Below are positions 8,526 through 16,352 of a stretch of DNA of 64,000 nt, one piece after another. Location of the stretch: positions 37,248 through 101,247 of the forward strand of contig CALKCJ010000010.1 of assembly GCA_938082375.1 (NCBI GenBank). The letters are read 5' to 3'. Below the pieces are notes generated by a model. The model ran no database searches and had not been told where the DNA came from. It saw only the letters and a program-made list of their open reading frames with translations. The DNA is from an uncultured Thermomicrobiaceae bacterium (GTDB taxonomy: Bacteria > Chloroflexota > Chloroflexia > Thermomicrobiales > Thermomicrobiaceae). A program made the translations under genes and the position numbers. Position 1 is the first letter of the stretch; every line of letters begins with the position of its first letter.

Positions 8526-9137
8526 ATGGTGGACAAGAGCGAGCGACCTGGGTTCGAACCGGGTAAGTACCTGACCAAGGTCAATGGGAGCGACTATCTG
8601 GAGGTCAAGTGGCGGTTGCTGTGGTTCCGCACCGAGCATCCAGACGGTGAGATCGAGACCGAGTTGGTCGAGCACCGGAACGGGGTCGCGGTCTTCCGAG
8701 CACGGGTGCGCATCCCCGGTGGCGGTTCGGCGACCGGCTGGGGCAGTGAAACGCTCGACGACTTCCAAGACTACCTCGAGAAGGCGGAGACCAAGGCGCT
8801 GGGCCGGGCGCTGGCCGCGCTGGGCTTCGGCACCCAGTTCTGCCCGGACTTTGAGTTCGGCGCAGCCGACAGGCGGGTGGTCGACTCCCCGATCGATCTC
8901 AGCCGGGTGACCGGTCGTCGTGGCGGTGAGGTGACCGCCACGCCCCGGCAGATCGGTTTCCTCCGCGCAATCGCCCGCGAGGCCGGGCTCTCTGACGACG
9001 ACCTCGACGCCCGCGCGCGCGAGCTGTTCGGTCGCCCGGTCGAAGAGTTGGGGCGGCGCGACGCCTCGCAGCTCATCGATCTCCTTCGGCAGCGCCGCGA
9101 CGCCGTGATCGATGAGTCACAGGCCGCAGTGAGCTGA
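8526..9137 (+). CDS. Erf/Rad52-like single-strand annealing or ssDNA-binding protein
   Basis: 203 residues from the ATG at 8526, which has GAGGAG eight nt upstream; an earlier in-frame ATG at 8469 lies within the promoter. The N-terminal half (YLEVKWRLLWFRTEHPDGEIETELVEH, then VFRARVRI, then LEKAETKALGRALAALGFGT) has the layout of phage-type recombination/annealing proteins of the Erf/Rad52-like group, whose KAETxAIGRALAxxG helix is diagnostic. The C-terminal part (TPRQIGFLRAIAREAGLSDDDL...ASQLIDLLR) is the small helical tail often found on such proteins. Likely role: binding or annealing ssDNA in recombinational repair. A LexA-type box in the promoter supports a DNA-damage role. No other phage gene is nearby, so this is a chromosomal copy. 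Family assignment is from memory of motifs and is moderate. Confidence 0.7.
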   Translation: MVDKSERPGFEPGKYLTKVNGSDYLEVKWRLLWFRTEHPDGEIETELVEHRNGVAVFRARVRIPGGGSATGWGSETLDDFQDYLEKAETKALGRALAALGFGTQFCPDFEFGAADRRVVDSPIDLSRVTGRRGGEVTATPRQIGFLRAIAREAGLSDDDLDARARELFGRPVEELGRRDASQLIDLLRQRRDAVIDESQAAVS

Positions 9138-9197
9138 CACCACCTAAGCGGCTGGCGAAAACATCGACATCTCTCATGCCCCTCCCCTCCCCGCTGC

Positions 9198-9226
9198 CGG
9201 CTGTGTCCCCTCCCCACAGCCGGCTG
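9198..9226 (+). terminator. Hairpin after the annealing-protein gene
   Basis: Perfect 10-bp stem GCCGGCTGTG / CACAGCCGGC with a 9-nt pyrimidine loop, 60 nt after the stop. It is followed by TGTCCCTTCTC rather than a clean T-run, so it is a plausible but imperfect intrinsic terminator, possibly acting for both strands. Confidence 0.55.
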
Positions 9227-9364
9227 TCCCTTCTCATCCTGCGCTCAGACAAGCAGCACCCTGAGCACCGAGGGCGACCGGAGACCCCCTCGGTGACGCA
9301 CCAGACAGCGCTTAGAGGCTGTGCCAGTGATCTGGACCGCAGGGGACAAGCATGAGGCCGGCGT

Positions 9365-9568
9365 TTACCGGAGAACGGCCGCCAGGGCCGCGATGCCTCC
9401 GACAAGCAGGATGATAACGCCAATCAGCAGCAGGAGCGCCAGCCACACCGCGCGGTCAAAGCTGTCTGCCGATACTCGTTGCCTCTCGATGGTCGCTCGC
9501 TTCGGAACCTTGCGCGCCGCGCTCGTGGCCATCAGTACGTCTTCGTCCATGCCCCGTCCATTCGACAC
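9365..9568 (-). CDS. Small single-pass membrane protein
   Basis: 67 residues. A charged N-terminal half with KVPKRATIERQRVSAD precedes one strong hydrophobic helix (about 41-65) at the very C-terminus, giving a tail-anchored topology. Starts at 9568, 9550 and 9532 are all possible, and none has a strong RBS. The coding status rests on the clear helix and absence of competing frames. Function unknown. Confidence 0.45.
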   Translation of the reverse strand: MSNGRGMDEDVLMATSAARKVPKRATIERQRVSADSFDRAVWLALLLLIGVIILLVGGIAALAAVLR

Positions 9569-9771
9569 TCAAGGCTAACCCTCGCCCTACCCTACCACCT
9601 TCTGGTCACCGAATGGTGAAGATGACGTGAAACTCTCGGCAAAGATCACCAGCGGACATCGCGCCCTAGGAGTCCCTACCGACAAGCGCGGCCTGCTGAC
9701 CGATGTTGTGGAGGCACGCTCCACGCTGTGGTTCGCTCGACGCCTGTGGCAAGCGTCTGCCAGCGGACGGG
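9569..9771. other. Intergenic region upstream of the iron block
   Basis: About 200 bases with no credible gene, the left part of a 379-base gap that ends with the promoter and operator of the FTR1 operon. Confidence 0.4.
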
Positions 9772-9800
9772 TTGACAGGCGCGAGACAAGTCGCTACTCT
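9772..9800 (+). promoter_or_regulatory. Promoter of the FTR1 iron operon
   Basis: TTGACA (9772-9777), 17-nt spacer, TACTCT (9795-9800), directly followed by the inverted-repeat operator. Same geometry as the promoter at 15005-15033. Confidence 0.7.
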
Positions 9801-9825
9801 AAACCCGACTAATATTGTCGGGATT
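9801..9825 (+). promoter_or_regulatory. Iron-operon operator, copy 1
   Basis: 25-bp inverted repeat AAACCCGAC-TAATATT-GTCGGGATT beginning right after the -10 box. It matches copy 2 (15034-15058) at 23 of 25 positions, and both precede iron-uptake operons. A bound repressor would cover the transcription start. The symmetry and the CCGAC-N7-GTCGG core resemble Rrf2/IscR type-1 sites; a DtxR- or Fur-family repressor is the alternative. Confidence 0.75.
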
Positions 9826-9947
9826 TGTGGCAGCTAACTGGGTTCGATTCTACGCCTCAATGCCTCAGGCGCGCCTGTCGAGGGCAATCATGTCGGTCTC
9901 CGGTCCGCACGCGGAGCGGGCCTGGCACTAAGGGAGGGAGTGATCGC

Positions 9948-11099
9948 GTGTCGCTGGCCGGGCAGTGTCTGCTCAGGCGAGTGCCCCATAGCATCGTTGC
10001 CGCCGCCGTCCTCTTGCTCAGCTCGTGCGGGGCTGAGTCGGCGCCATCCGGCTCACCGGCCGATACGCCGACATCCGCACCATCGATGTCGACGGCCTCT
10101 GCTCCTCCATCGTCGGCCGCCACTCCGGTAACCACCCTCGATGAGGAGACGCTCAAACTGGCCGGCGCGCTCGCGCAGATCTGGGGTCACCTGGAAGCGA
10201 GCGCGGCGAGCATCGAGGCTGGGAATTGGGACTTTGCCGCAGCCCATGCTGGTCATCCGATCGCGGAGTACTGGGAGCAGGTCGAAGGCCCGCTCAGCGA
10301 GCAGGGGCTCGCGCAGCCGCTGCACCTGGCGCTGGAGCGCTACCTGCACGCAGTCGAGCGCCAGGCGAGCGACTACCAGCAGCCTCATCAGGTCGCGGTC
10401 TCCCAGACTCGCCAGGCGCTGGAAGCCATCGCTGGCGAGAGCTGGAACGATCCCGCCTTCCGGGCAGAGCTCATCCGCCAGCTCCTCGAGTCCGTCGAGC
10501 ACGAGTACAGCGAGGCGGTTCAGGATGGGCAACTTGCCGAGCTCGTCGAGTACCAGGATGCTTGGGGATTCTTCACCGTGGCCCGGCAGCTCTACCCGGA
10601 CATCGCGCAGCAGGTGCAGTCCGGTTCGAGCGAGGCTGCCGAGGAGATCGAGCACGAGCTGGCCGAGCTCGATCGTATCTTTGGCTCCTTCATCGTCCAA
10701 CCCGGCCAGGCGCCGGCCTCACCCCAGCAGGTCAGCGATGCGCTCGGTGAGGTGCGGACCGAGCTAGCCAAGGCGCTCCAGCTCACCACCACCGAGCCGA
10801 AGGGCCCGGTCGAGACGATCGCCGAGATCAAGACAATGATGCAGCAGGCGCTCGATGCCTACGCCCTCGGCGAGCAGGATGGGGCCTACGACCTGGCAGC
10901 GGATGCCTATCTAGAAGGTTTCGAGAAGATCGAGGGTGATCTGATCCAACGAGGTGAGCGGGAGTTCGTCGAAGAGCTGGAGCTCCAGTTCAAGGAGCTC
11001 CGGGACGGCATGCGCCAGGGACGGCCACTGGAGGAGCTCCAGGCGCTCGCCGACGAGATCAGGGGTAACCTCGACCACGCACTGGAGGTTCTGCAATGA
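9948..11099 (+). CDS. Iron-uptake-associated helical lipoprotein
   Basis: 383 residues from a GTG preceded by GGGAGGGAG. Signal peptide with lipobox LLLSSCGAE (Cys near residue 27), then a Thr/Ser/Pro/Ala linker to about residue 65, then mostly amphipathic helix. The last 90 residues (YALGEQDGAYDLAADAYLEG, then ELQFKELRDGM, then LDHALEVL) closely resemble the N-terminal extracytoplasmic domain of the FTR1 protein encoded next (YRAGDSETALRLARQAYLDH, then EYRFAEWRNQI). A similar but more diverged unit seems present in the middle. It is probably an extracytoplasmic partner that delivers or gates iron for FTR1. Stop and next ATG overlap by 4 bp. No Cu-oxidase or EfeO imelysin motif is seen. Confidence 0.8.
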   Translation: MSLAGQCLLRRVPHSIVAAAVLLLSSCGAESAPSGSPADTPTSAPSMSTASAPPSSAATPVTTLDEETLKLAGALAQIWGHLEASAASIEAGNWDFAAAHAGHPIAEYWEQVEGPLSEQGLAQPLHLALERYLHAVERQASDYQQPHQVAVSQTRQALEAIAGESWNDPAFRAELIRQLLESVEHEYSEAVQDGQLAELVEYQDAWGFFTVARQLYPDIAQQVQSGSSEAAEEIEHELAELDRIFGSFIVQPGQAPASPQQVSDALGEVRTELAKALQLTTTEPKGPVETIAEIKTMMQQALDAYALGEQDGAYDLAADAYLEGFEKIEGDLIQRGEREFVEELELQFKELRDGMRQGRPLEELQALADEIRGNLDHALEVLQ

Positions 11100-12379
11100 C
11101 GATCGCTGACCTCCAACCCTGCACGCAGCGTGGTGCACCGCGGCGCCTGCTGGCCTTGCTCACGGTGGCGGCGCTCCTCGTGCTCCTCAGCGGGGTGACC
11201 TCGCCGGTCGCGCGGGCCGCAGAGCCGCAGGTGGACGTGCAGCGAGAGCTGGCCGTCATTCGGGAGCTCATGCGGCAGAGCCAGGAGGCTTACCGGGCCG
11301 GTGACTCCGAGACGGCCCTGCGGCTGGCTCGGCAAGCCTATCTCGACCACTTCGAGCTGGTCGAGATCCCGCTGCGCGTCATCGATCCGAACTTCACACT
11401 CGAGATGGAGTACCGCTTTGCCGAGTGGCGCAACCAGATCGAGGCCGGCGCACCCGCCGTCGAGGTCAACGCCACGGCCCAGGAGCTCGAACGGGGCCTC
11501 GACGAGGTGGAGGCGCTCTTCGAGGGGTCAGGGCTAGTCGCCCCGACGCTGGTGACGGTAGCCTCGTTCTCGATTCTCTTCCGCGAGGGTATCGAGGTCA
11601 TCCTGGTGCTGGCCGCGATCCTCGGGTACATCCAAACCCAGAACCCGCAGTTGCGACGCCCGCTGTGGTGGGGCGCCGGACTGGCGATTCCGGCCAGCGT
11701 CCTGACCTGGTTCGTCTTGAACTGGGTGCTGCGCGTGGCGCCGATCGGCCGCGAGGTGCTCGAAGCGCTGGTCTCGCTCCTCGCTGTCGCGCTGATGTTC
11801 TACATCAGCTTCTGGCTGCTGCGCCGCCTCGATGTCCGCCGGTGGATGGAGTTCCTGCGGGCGAAGGTCTGGGACGCGGTGGCCGTCGGCAACACCGGTG
11901 CGATAGCGGCTCTGGGCTTCGTCTCGGTCTACCGAGAGGGGGCAGAGACGGCGCTCTTCTACCAGGCGCTACTACTGATCGCCCAGCGGCTCGAGCTCTG
12001 GATCGTGCTGGGCATCGGTCTGGCAGCCGCGGTCCTGGGTGTCATTGGCTGGGCGATCATCGCCCTCGGGGCCCGGCTGCCACTGCGGGCCTTTCTCGGC
12101 ATCGCGCTTGCCGTTATCATGCTTCTTTCGGTCGGGCTCCTCGGCAACGCCGTTTGGGAGCTGCAACAGATCGGGTTCCTCCCAATGACGCTGCTAGGTG
12201 ACTCCTTCCCGCGCTTCAACCGGTTCCTGGCCGACTTGCTAGGGCTGCACGCGACCCTGGAGACGGTGGCGGCGCAGAGCCTGCTCCTCCTGGTCTACCT
12301 GGCCGCCTGGCTCTACGCCTTCTGGCGGCAGCCGCGCGGGGCCGGAACCTGGCGACGCCAGGGGACGGGAGCCGGATAG
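11096..12379 (+). CDS. FTR1-family high-affinity iron permease
   Basis: 427 residues: signal peptide (about 17-41, ending ARAAEP), a helical extracytoplasmic domain (about 45-140), then about seven TM helices. Both iron-binding REGxE motifs are present: FREGIEVILV in the first half and YREGAETALF in the second. FTR1/EfeU proteins move Fe(III) across the membrane, usually after oxidation or with an extracytoplasmic partner. The ATG overlaps the lipoprotein stop (ATGA), so the pair is coupled. Regulation by the operator at 9801-9825 is likely. Confidence 0.93.
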   Translation: MTIADLQPCTQRGAPRRLLALLTVAALLVLLSGVTSPVARAAEPQVDVQRELAVIRELMRQSQEAYRAGDSETALRLARQAYLDHFELVEIPLRVIDPNFTLEMEYRFAEWRNQIEAGAPAVEVNATAQELERGLDEVEALFEGSGLVAPTLVTVASFSILFREGIEVILVLAAILGYIQTQNPQLRRPLWWGAGLAIPASVLTWFVLNWVLRVAPIGREVLEALVSLLAVALMFYISFWLLRRLDVRRWMEFLRAKVWDAVAVGNTGAIAALGFVSVYREGAETALFYQALLLIAQRLELWIVLGIGLAAAVLGVIGWAIIALGARLPLRAFLGIALAVIMLLSVGLLGNAVWELQQIGFLPMTLLGDSFPRFNRFLADLLGLHATLETVAAQSLLLLVYLAAWLYAFWRQPRGAGTWRRQGTGAG

Positions 12380-12408
12380 ACGAGGCCACCGTGCGAGGGA
12401 GGCGGGCC

Positions 12409-14523
12409 GTGGGTATCAGGGTCGGTATCGACGTCGGTGGCACATTCACCAAGGCCGTCGCCATCGAGAGCGCCTCTGGAGCGCTCGTCGGCAAGGTAAC
12501 CGTTCCAACCACGCATCACGCGGCTGAGGGTGTAGCGCGCGGGCTGGTCGAGGCGTTCAGGTCTCTCGTGCAGCGGACCGGGATCGATGTCGAAAGCATC
12601 GAGCTCGTTGTGCTCAGCACGACCCAGGCGGTCAACGCCCTACTCGAGGGCGATGTCGCCCCGGTCGGTGTCGTCGGCATCGGCCCGCAGGCGAACCGCA
12701 AAGAGGCGTTTCGGCGAACCAGGATCGACGCGGTCCAGTTGACGCCCGAGCGCCGCCTGCCTGTGTTCCACACCTTTCTGGATGCCGAGGAGCTGAGCGA
12801 GGAGCGGATCGTTGATACCCTGAGAACGCTCATGGCCCGGGGGGCGCGGGCCATCGCGGTGAGCGCGGCATATGGCGTAGAAGACCCCGCACCGGAGCGA
12901 GCGGTCCTGGACGTGGCGACCGCCCTTGGCCTCCCGGCGACTGCCGGCCATGAGATGAGCGGGCTTTACGGCCTGGAGGTACGTACGCTCACCGCTGCCG
13001 TCAACGCCAGCATCCTGCCGCGCATGGCCGAGACGACCCGGTGGGTCGAGCAGAGCCTGGCGACCAATGGTCTCGAAGTGCCCCTGATGATCCTACACGG
13101 TGACCTGGCTGTCAGCCCGCTGGAAGAGGCGCGCCGGCTAGCCGCCTCGACGATCCTGTCCGGCCCGGCAGCCAGCGTCGCCGGAGCTTTGCTCTACCAC
13201 AAGCTGCTCGACGGGCTCTTCATGGAGGTCGGCGGCACCAGCACGAACGTCGGTGTCATCCGTCACGGCCGCCCGGTGATGAAGTACGTCCGCATCATGG
13301 ACCACCCCACCTCCCTGCGCTCGGTCGACGTCCGCGTTGCCGGGGTGGCGGGCGGCAGCCTGGTACGTCTGAGAGGCCGCAAGATAGCCGGCGTCGGGCC
13401 TCGCAGTGCCCATATCGCCAGCCTGCCCTATCCCTGCTTCACTCCGCCCGAGATGCCCTCGCACCTCCGGCTGGTGACGCTGGCCCCGCGCCCTGGCGAT
13501 CCAGAGGACTACGCGGCCCTCGAGGACGACGAGGGGCGGCGCTATGCCATCACGCTGACCGACGCTGCGAATGCCCTTGGGCTCGTGCCTGAAGGCGATT
13601 ACGCGCGTGGCTATCGGGAATCAGCCCTACGAGCCCTAGCGCCGCTCGCCGAGCGACTCGGTATGCCCGTCGAGCGGGCCGCGCGGCTCATCCTCGACCA
13701 GGCTGCGAAGGAGGTCGAGCCACTCCTGCGCGATCTGGTGCGGGAGTACCGCCTGCGCTGCCCCGTCCTGCTGGGACTCGGCGGCGGTGCGGCCGTGCTG
13801 GTGCCGGTGCTGGCCGATCGTCTCGGGGTCGACTACCAAATCGTCCCGCACGCGGAGGTGATCTCCTCGATCGGCGTCGCGCTCGCGCCGATCAGCGTCG
13901 AGGTGGAGCGTAGCTTCAGTCCGGGTCAGCCTGTGAGGCTCCTGGAATGGGTGCGCGAGCTGGAGCAGGCGGCTGTCCGCTACGGGGCCGACCCCCAGAC
14001 CGTGCAGGTCACGGTCGAACCGATCCCCGAGCGCGCGGCCGTCCGCCTGCGGGCTGCCGGCACCTGCCGGGGTACGGCCGGCAGCCGCCTCGGTGAGGTC
14101 GATATCGCAACCGCGCGGTCGCTGGCTGCCCAGGCCCTGCGGGTGCGTCCGGAGACCCTGACGCTGGTCTTCGACAACGGCTTCTACCGGGTCTTCCAGG
14201 CCGAGACTGGAAGAACCTTCGGGCCCTTCCGTCGCCGACGCCAGCTCGCGGTGATCGACCGCGAGGGCGCGGTACGCTTCGTCGCCGACGATGGCACCTA
14301 TGTGAGTGGTGAGCCGCAGGAACTCGAGCAGAAGCTCCGCGAACTCGGTGACTTCCAAGCACGCTGGTATGCCGTACGCCCGAACGTCTTGATCGTCCAG
14401 GGCCCACACTGCCTCAATTTGCCTGACTGGGGGCCGCTCCCGCTCGACCTGAGCGCGCTCGGTTTGGATGGAGCAGCTCGCGAGCCCTTTGCCGTCCTAG
14501 CCGGTATGAGCCCCGTTCGGTAG
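12409..14523 (+). CDS. Hydantoinase/oxoprolinase A-family (ASKHA) protein in iron operon
   Basis: About 704 residues. N-terminal MGIRVGIDVGGTFTKAVAIE is the phosphate-1 motif of the HyuA/5-oxoprolinase/acetone carboxylase family; further family features are LSTTQAVNALLEGD, RGARAIAVSAAYGVEDPAPE, LSGPAASVAGALLYH, and MEVGGTSTNVGVI (where the usual motif is DxGGTSxD, here E and N). A late LGLGGGAAVLVPVLADRLG matches the C-terminal end of the ATPase fold. Such proteins hydrolyse ATP to open or activate a cyclic amide or ketone. No HyuB partner is encoded. It sits 29 nt after FTR1, behind AGGGAGG, inside the iron operon. GTG at 12391 is an alternative start. True substrate unknown. Confidence 0.75.
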   Translation: MGIRVGIDVGGTFTKAVAIESASGALVGKVTVPTTHHAAEGVARGLVEAFRSLVQRTGIDVESIELVVLSTTQAVNALLEGDVAPVGVVGIGPQANRKEAFRRTRIDAVQLTPERRLPVFHTFLDAEELSEERIVDTLRTLMARGARAIAVSAAYGVEDPAPERAVLDVATALGLPATAGHEMSGLYGLEVRTLTAAVNASILPRMAETTRWVEQSLATNGLEVPLMILHGDLAVSPLEEARRLAASTILSGPAASVAGALLYHKLLDGLFMEVGGTSTNVGVIRHGRPVMKYVRIMDHPTSLRSVDVRVAGVAGGSLVRLRGRKIAGVGPRSAHIASLPYPCFTPPEMPSHLRLVTLAPRPGDPEDYAALEDDEGRRYAITLTDAANALGLVPEGDYARGYRESALRALAPLAERLGMPVERAARLILDQAAKEVEPLLRDLVREYRLRCPVLLGLGGGAAVLVPVLADRLGVDYQIVPHAEVISSIGVALAPISVEVERSFSPGQPVRLLEWVRELEQAAVRYGADPQTVQVTVEPIPERAAVRLRAAGTCRGTAGSRLGEVDIATARSLAAQALRVRPETLTLVFDNGFYRVFQAETGRTFGPFRRRRQLAVIDREGAVRFVADDGTYVSGEPQELEQKLRELGDFQARWYAVRPNVLIVQGPHCLNLPDWGPLPLDLSALGLDGAAREPFAVLAGMSPVR

Positions 14524-14536
14524 TGAGCGGCTGACG

Positions 14537-14980
14537 ATGGTCGTCTACCGCCCGAAGCGCCGCTTCCCTCTCTGGGCTAAGGCAGCGATCGCGCTGGCCG
14601 CGCTTCTCCTGTTGGCCGGCGCCGGACTGTGGGCCAGGTCTGCAACCAGACCTTCGGCCGAAGAGCGACTCGCACAGGCGATCGCGTCGATGACGGCCCA
14701 GCTCGACGTCCTGCGGATCTCGCACTACACGCCCGACGTCGTGCGCGATGGCCAGGTGGTGATGCAGGGCGAATACCAGGCCGCACTGGCAGACATCGAA
14801 CGCGTGCGCAGCGAGTGGCAGTCCGTGCGAACCGAGGTACCGGAGCCGGAGCGCACGCAGATCGATGGCGCGATCAAGGAGCTCCACGCCCTCGTTCAGG
14901 CGCGGCGCCCAGCTCCTGACGTCGATACGCGTGTGTCCAAGCTGATCGAGCTGCTGCGTGCCATCGGAGCGAACCGGTGA
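14537..14980 (+). CDS. Membrane-anchored helical protein, last gene of FTR1 operon
   Basis: 147 residues. Basic N-terminus VYRPKRRF, one TM helix (about 13-33), then an extracytoplasmic helical domain (AALADIERVRSEWQSVRTEV, then IDGAIKELHALV). The helical part has the same character as the extracytoplasmic domains of the lipoprotein and FTR1, with which it is co-transcribed (13 nt after the HyuA-like stop). It may belong to the same iron complex; no known family recognised. Confidence 0.65.
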   Translation: MVVYRPKRRFPLWAKAAIALAALLLLAGAGLWARSATRPSAEERLAQAIASMTAQLDVLRISHYTPDVVRDGQVVMQGEYQAALADIERVRSEWQSVRTEVPEPERTQIDGAIKELHALVQARRPAPDVDTRVSKLIELLRAIGANR

Positions 14981-15004
14981 CGTCGCGCACTGCCACTGCC
15001 GACC

Positions 15005-15033
15005 TTGACAGCCGGCTTTTGGCCCCTTAAGAT
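15005..15033 (+). promoter_or_regulatory. Promoter of the Fe(III) ABC transporter operon
   Basis: TTGACA (15005-15010), 17-nt spacer, TAAGAT (15028-15033), abutting the operator. It starts only 24 nt after the preceding operon's last stop. Confidence 0.75.
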
Positions 15034-15058
15034 AATCCCGACTAACATTGTCGGGATT
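15034..15058 (+). promoter_or_regulatory. Iron-operon operator, copy 2
   Basis: Perfect 9-bp inverted repeat AATCCCGAC-TAACATT-GTCGGGATT directly after the -10 box. Copy 1 is at 9801-9825. See that entry for the likely regulator class. Confidence 0.78.
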
Positions 15059-15158
15059 CGGCGAGCGCCGGTGCCTGCCGACCACAGGTCGAACGTTGGC
15101 GTCACCAGCCCGGGTGGTGGTGCCAACGCGCACAATGCCAGGGAGGAAGGGTAGCTTC

Positions 15159-16334
15159 GTGCAGTTCCAGGTAAACCGAAGGGTCTTCCTACGTGCGGTC
15201 ACTGCCGCGCTGGTGGCCGGCACTACCTTCCCGCTGCTGCAGGCGTGCGGTGGTCGGGCAGAGAGCCCGACGCCGACAGCCGCTAGCGGCACAGAGGCAT
15301 CGCCTGAGCCGACTGCGACGGCCGTGACGACACCGATGACACACGCGCCCCCGTCGCCAACAGGGGCCGCGACGGTCACCCCGGTGGCCAGGGGGACGGT
15401 CGGCGGCTCGCTCACCGTGTACTCGGGGCGGAGCGAAAGCCTGATCGGGCCACTCATGGATCAGGCTCGGAGCGCGCTGGGGATCGACGTCCGCGTCCGT
15501 TACGGTGACACCGCCGAGCTTGCCGCCGCGATCCTCGAAGAGGGTGGACGCAGCCCGGCAGACCTCTTCTTTGCGCAGGACGCTGGAGCGCTCGGCGCGC
15601 TGGCGCGCGAGGGACGCTTCATTGAGCTCGACACCGAGATCTTGGAGCGGGTCGAGCCGCGCTTTCGCTCCCCACAGGGGCTCTGGGTCGGTATCAGCGG
15701 CCGCGCTCGGACAGTCGTCTACAATACCGACCAGCTCACCGAGTCCGATATCCCTGCATCCATCCTCGACTTCCCCGGCGACGAGCGGTGGCGTGCCAAG
15801 CTGGGTTGGGCGCCGACAAACGGATCGTTCCAAGCCTTCGTCACCGCGCTGCGCGTGCTGCGCGGTGGCGATGCGGCCCGCTCCTGGCTCATCGGGTTGA
15901 AGGAACTTGGAACCCGCGCCTACGAGAATAACACCGCGATCGTGCGCGCCACGATCGCCGGTGAAATTCTGGCAGGGTTCGTCAACCATTACTATCTGGT
16001 TCGGGAGGAGTCGCAGGCGGGGCGAGATCTCCCGGCGGCAAACTACTTCTATCGCAACGGTGACCCTGGGGCGCTGATCAATGTTGCGGGCGTCGGTATT
16101 CTCGCCTCTGGACGCAATCAGGAGCCGGCGAAGGCACTGGTGGACTACTTGCTGGCGCCAGAGGCCCAACAGTTCTTCGCGGAACGGACGTTCGAGTACC
16201 CCTTGATCGATGGCGTGCCGGCAAGCCCGAAGCTGCTCCCGCTCGAGGAGATTCAGACGCCGAACATCGACCTCTCGGATCTGGACGATCTTCAGGGCAC
16301 ATTGGCGCTCCTACAGGAGGTGGGACTCCTCTAG
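15159..16334 (+). CDS. Fe(III) ABC transporter substrate-binding lipoprotein
   Basis: 391 residues from a GTG preceded by GGGAGGAAGGG. The N-terminus NRRVFLRAVTAALVAG is twin-arginine-like and runs into a lipobox LLQACGG, so a Tat-exported lipoprotein is likely; a Pro/Thr-rich linker follows to about residue 80. The mature part fits FbpA/FutA-type class F proteins: LTVYSGRSESLIGPL, DLFFAQDAGALGAL, VYNTDQL, and NHYYLVRE, the tandem-Tyr motif that coordinates Fe(III) in this family. It captures ferric iron outside the membrane for the permease and ATPase encoded next. Confidence 0.92.
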   Translation: MQFQVNRRVFLRAVTAALVAGTTFPLLQACGGRAESPTPTAASGTEASPEPTATAVTTPMTHAPPSPTGAATVTPVARGTVGGSLTVYSGRSESLIGPLMDQARSALGIDVRVRYGDTAELAAAILEEGGRSPADLFFAQDAGALGALAREGRFIELDTEILERVEPRFRSPQGLWVGISGRARTVVYNTDQLTESDIPASILDFPGDERWRAKLGWAPTNGSFQAFVTALRVLRGGDAARSWLIGLKELGTRAYENNTAIVRATIAGEILAGFVNHYYLVREESQAGRDLPAANYFYRNGDPGALINVAGVGILASGRNQEPAKALVDYLLAPEAQQFFAERTFEYPLIDGVPASPKLLPLEEIQTPNIDLSDLDDLQGTLALLQEVGLL

Positions 16335-16352
16335 GACGAAAGGCTGGGTGCG

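Noticed and set aside
9627..9812. 61-codon frame before the iron operon
   Set aside because: It has no RBS and runs through the TTGACA promoter and operator of the next operon.
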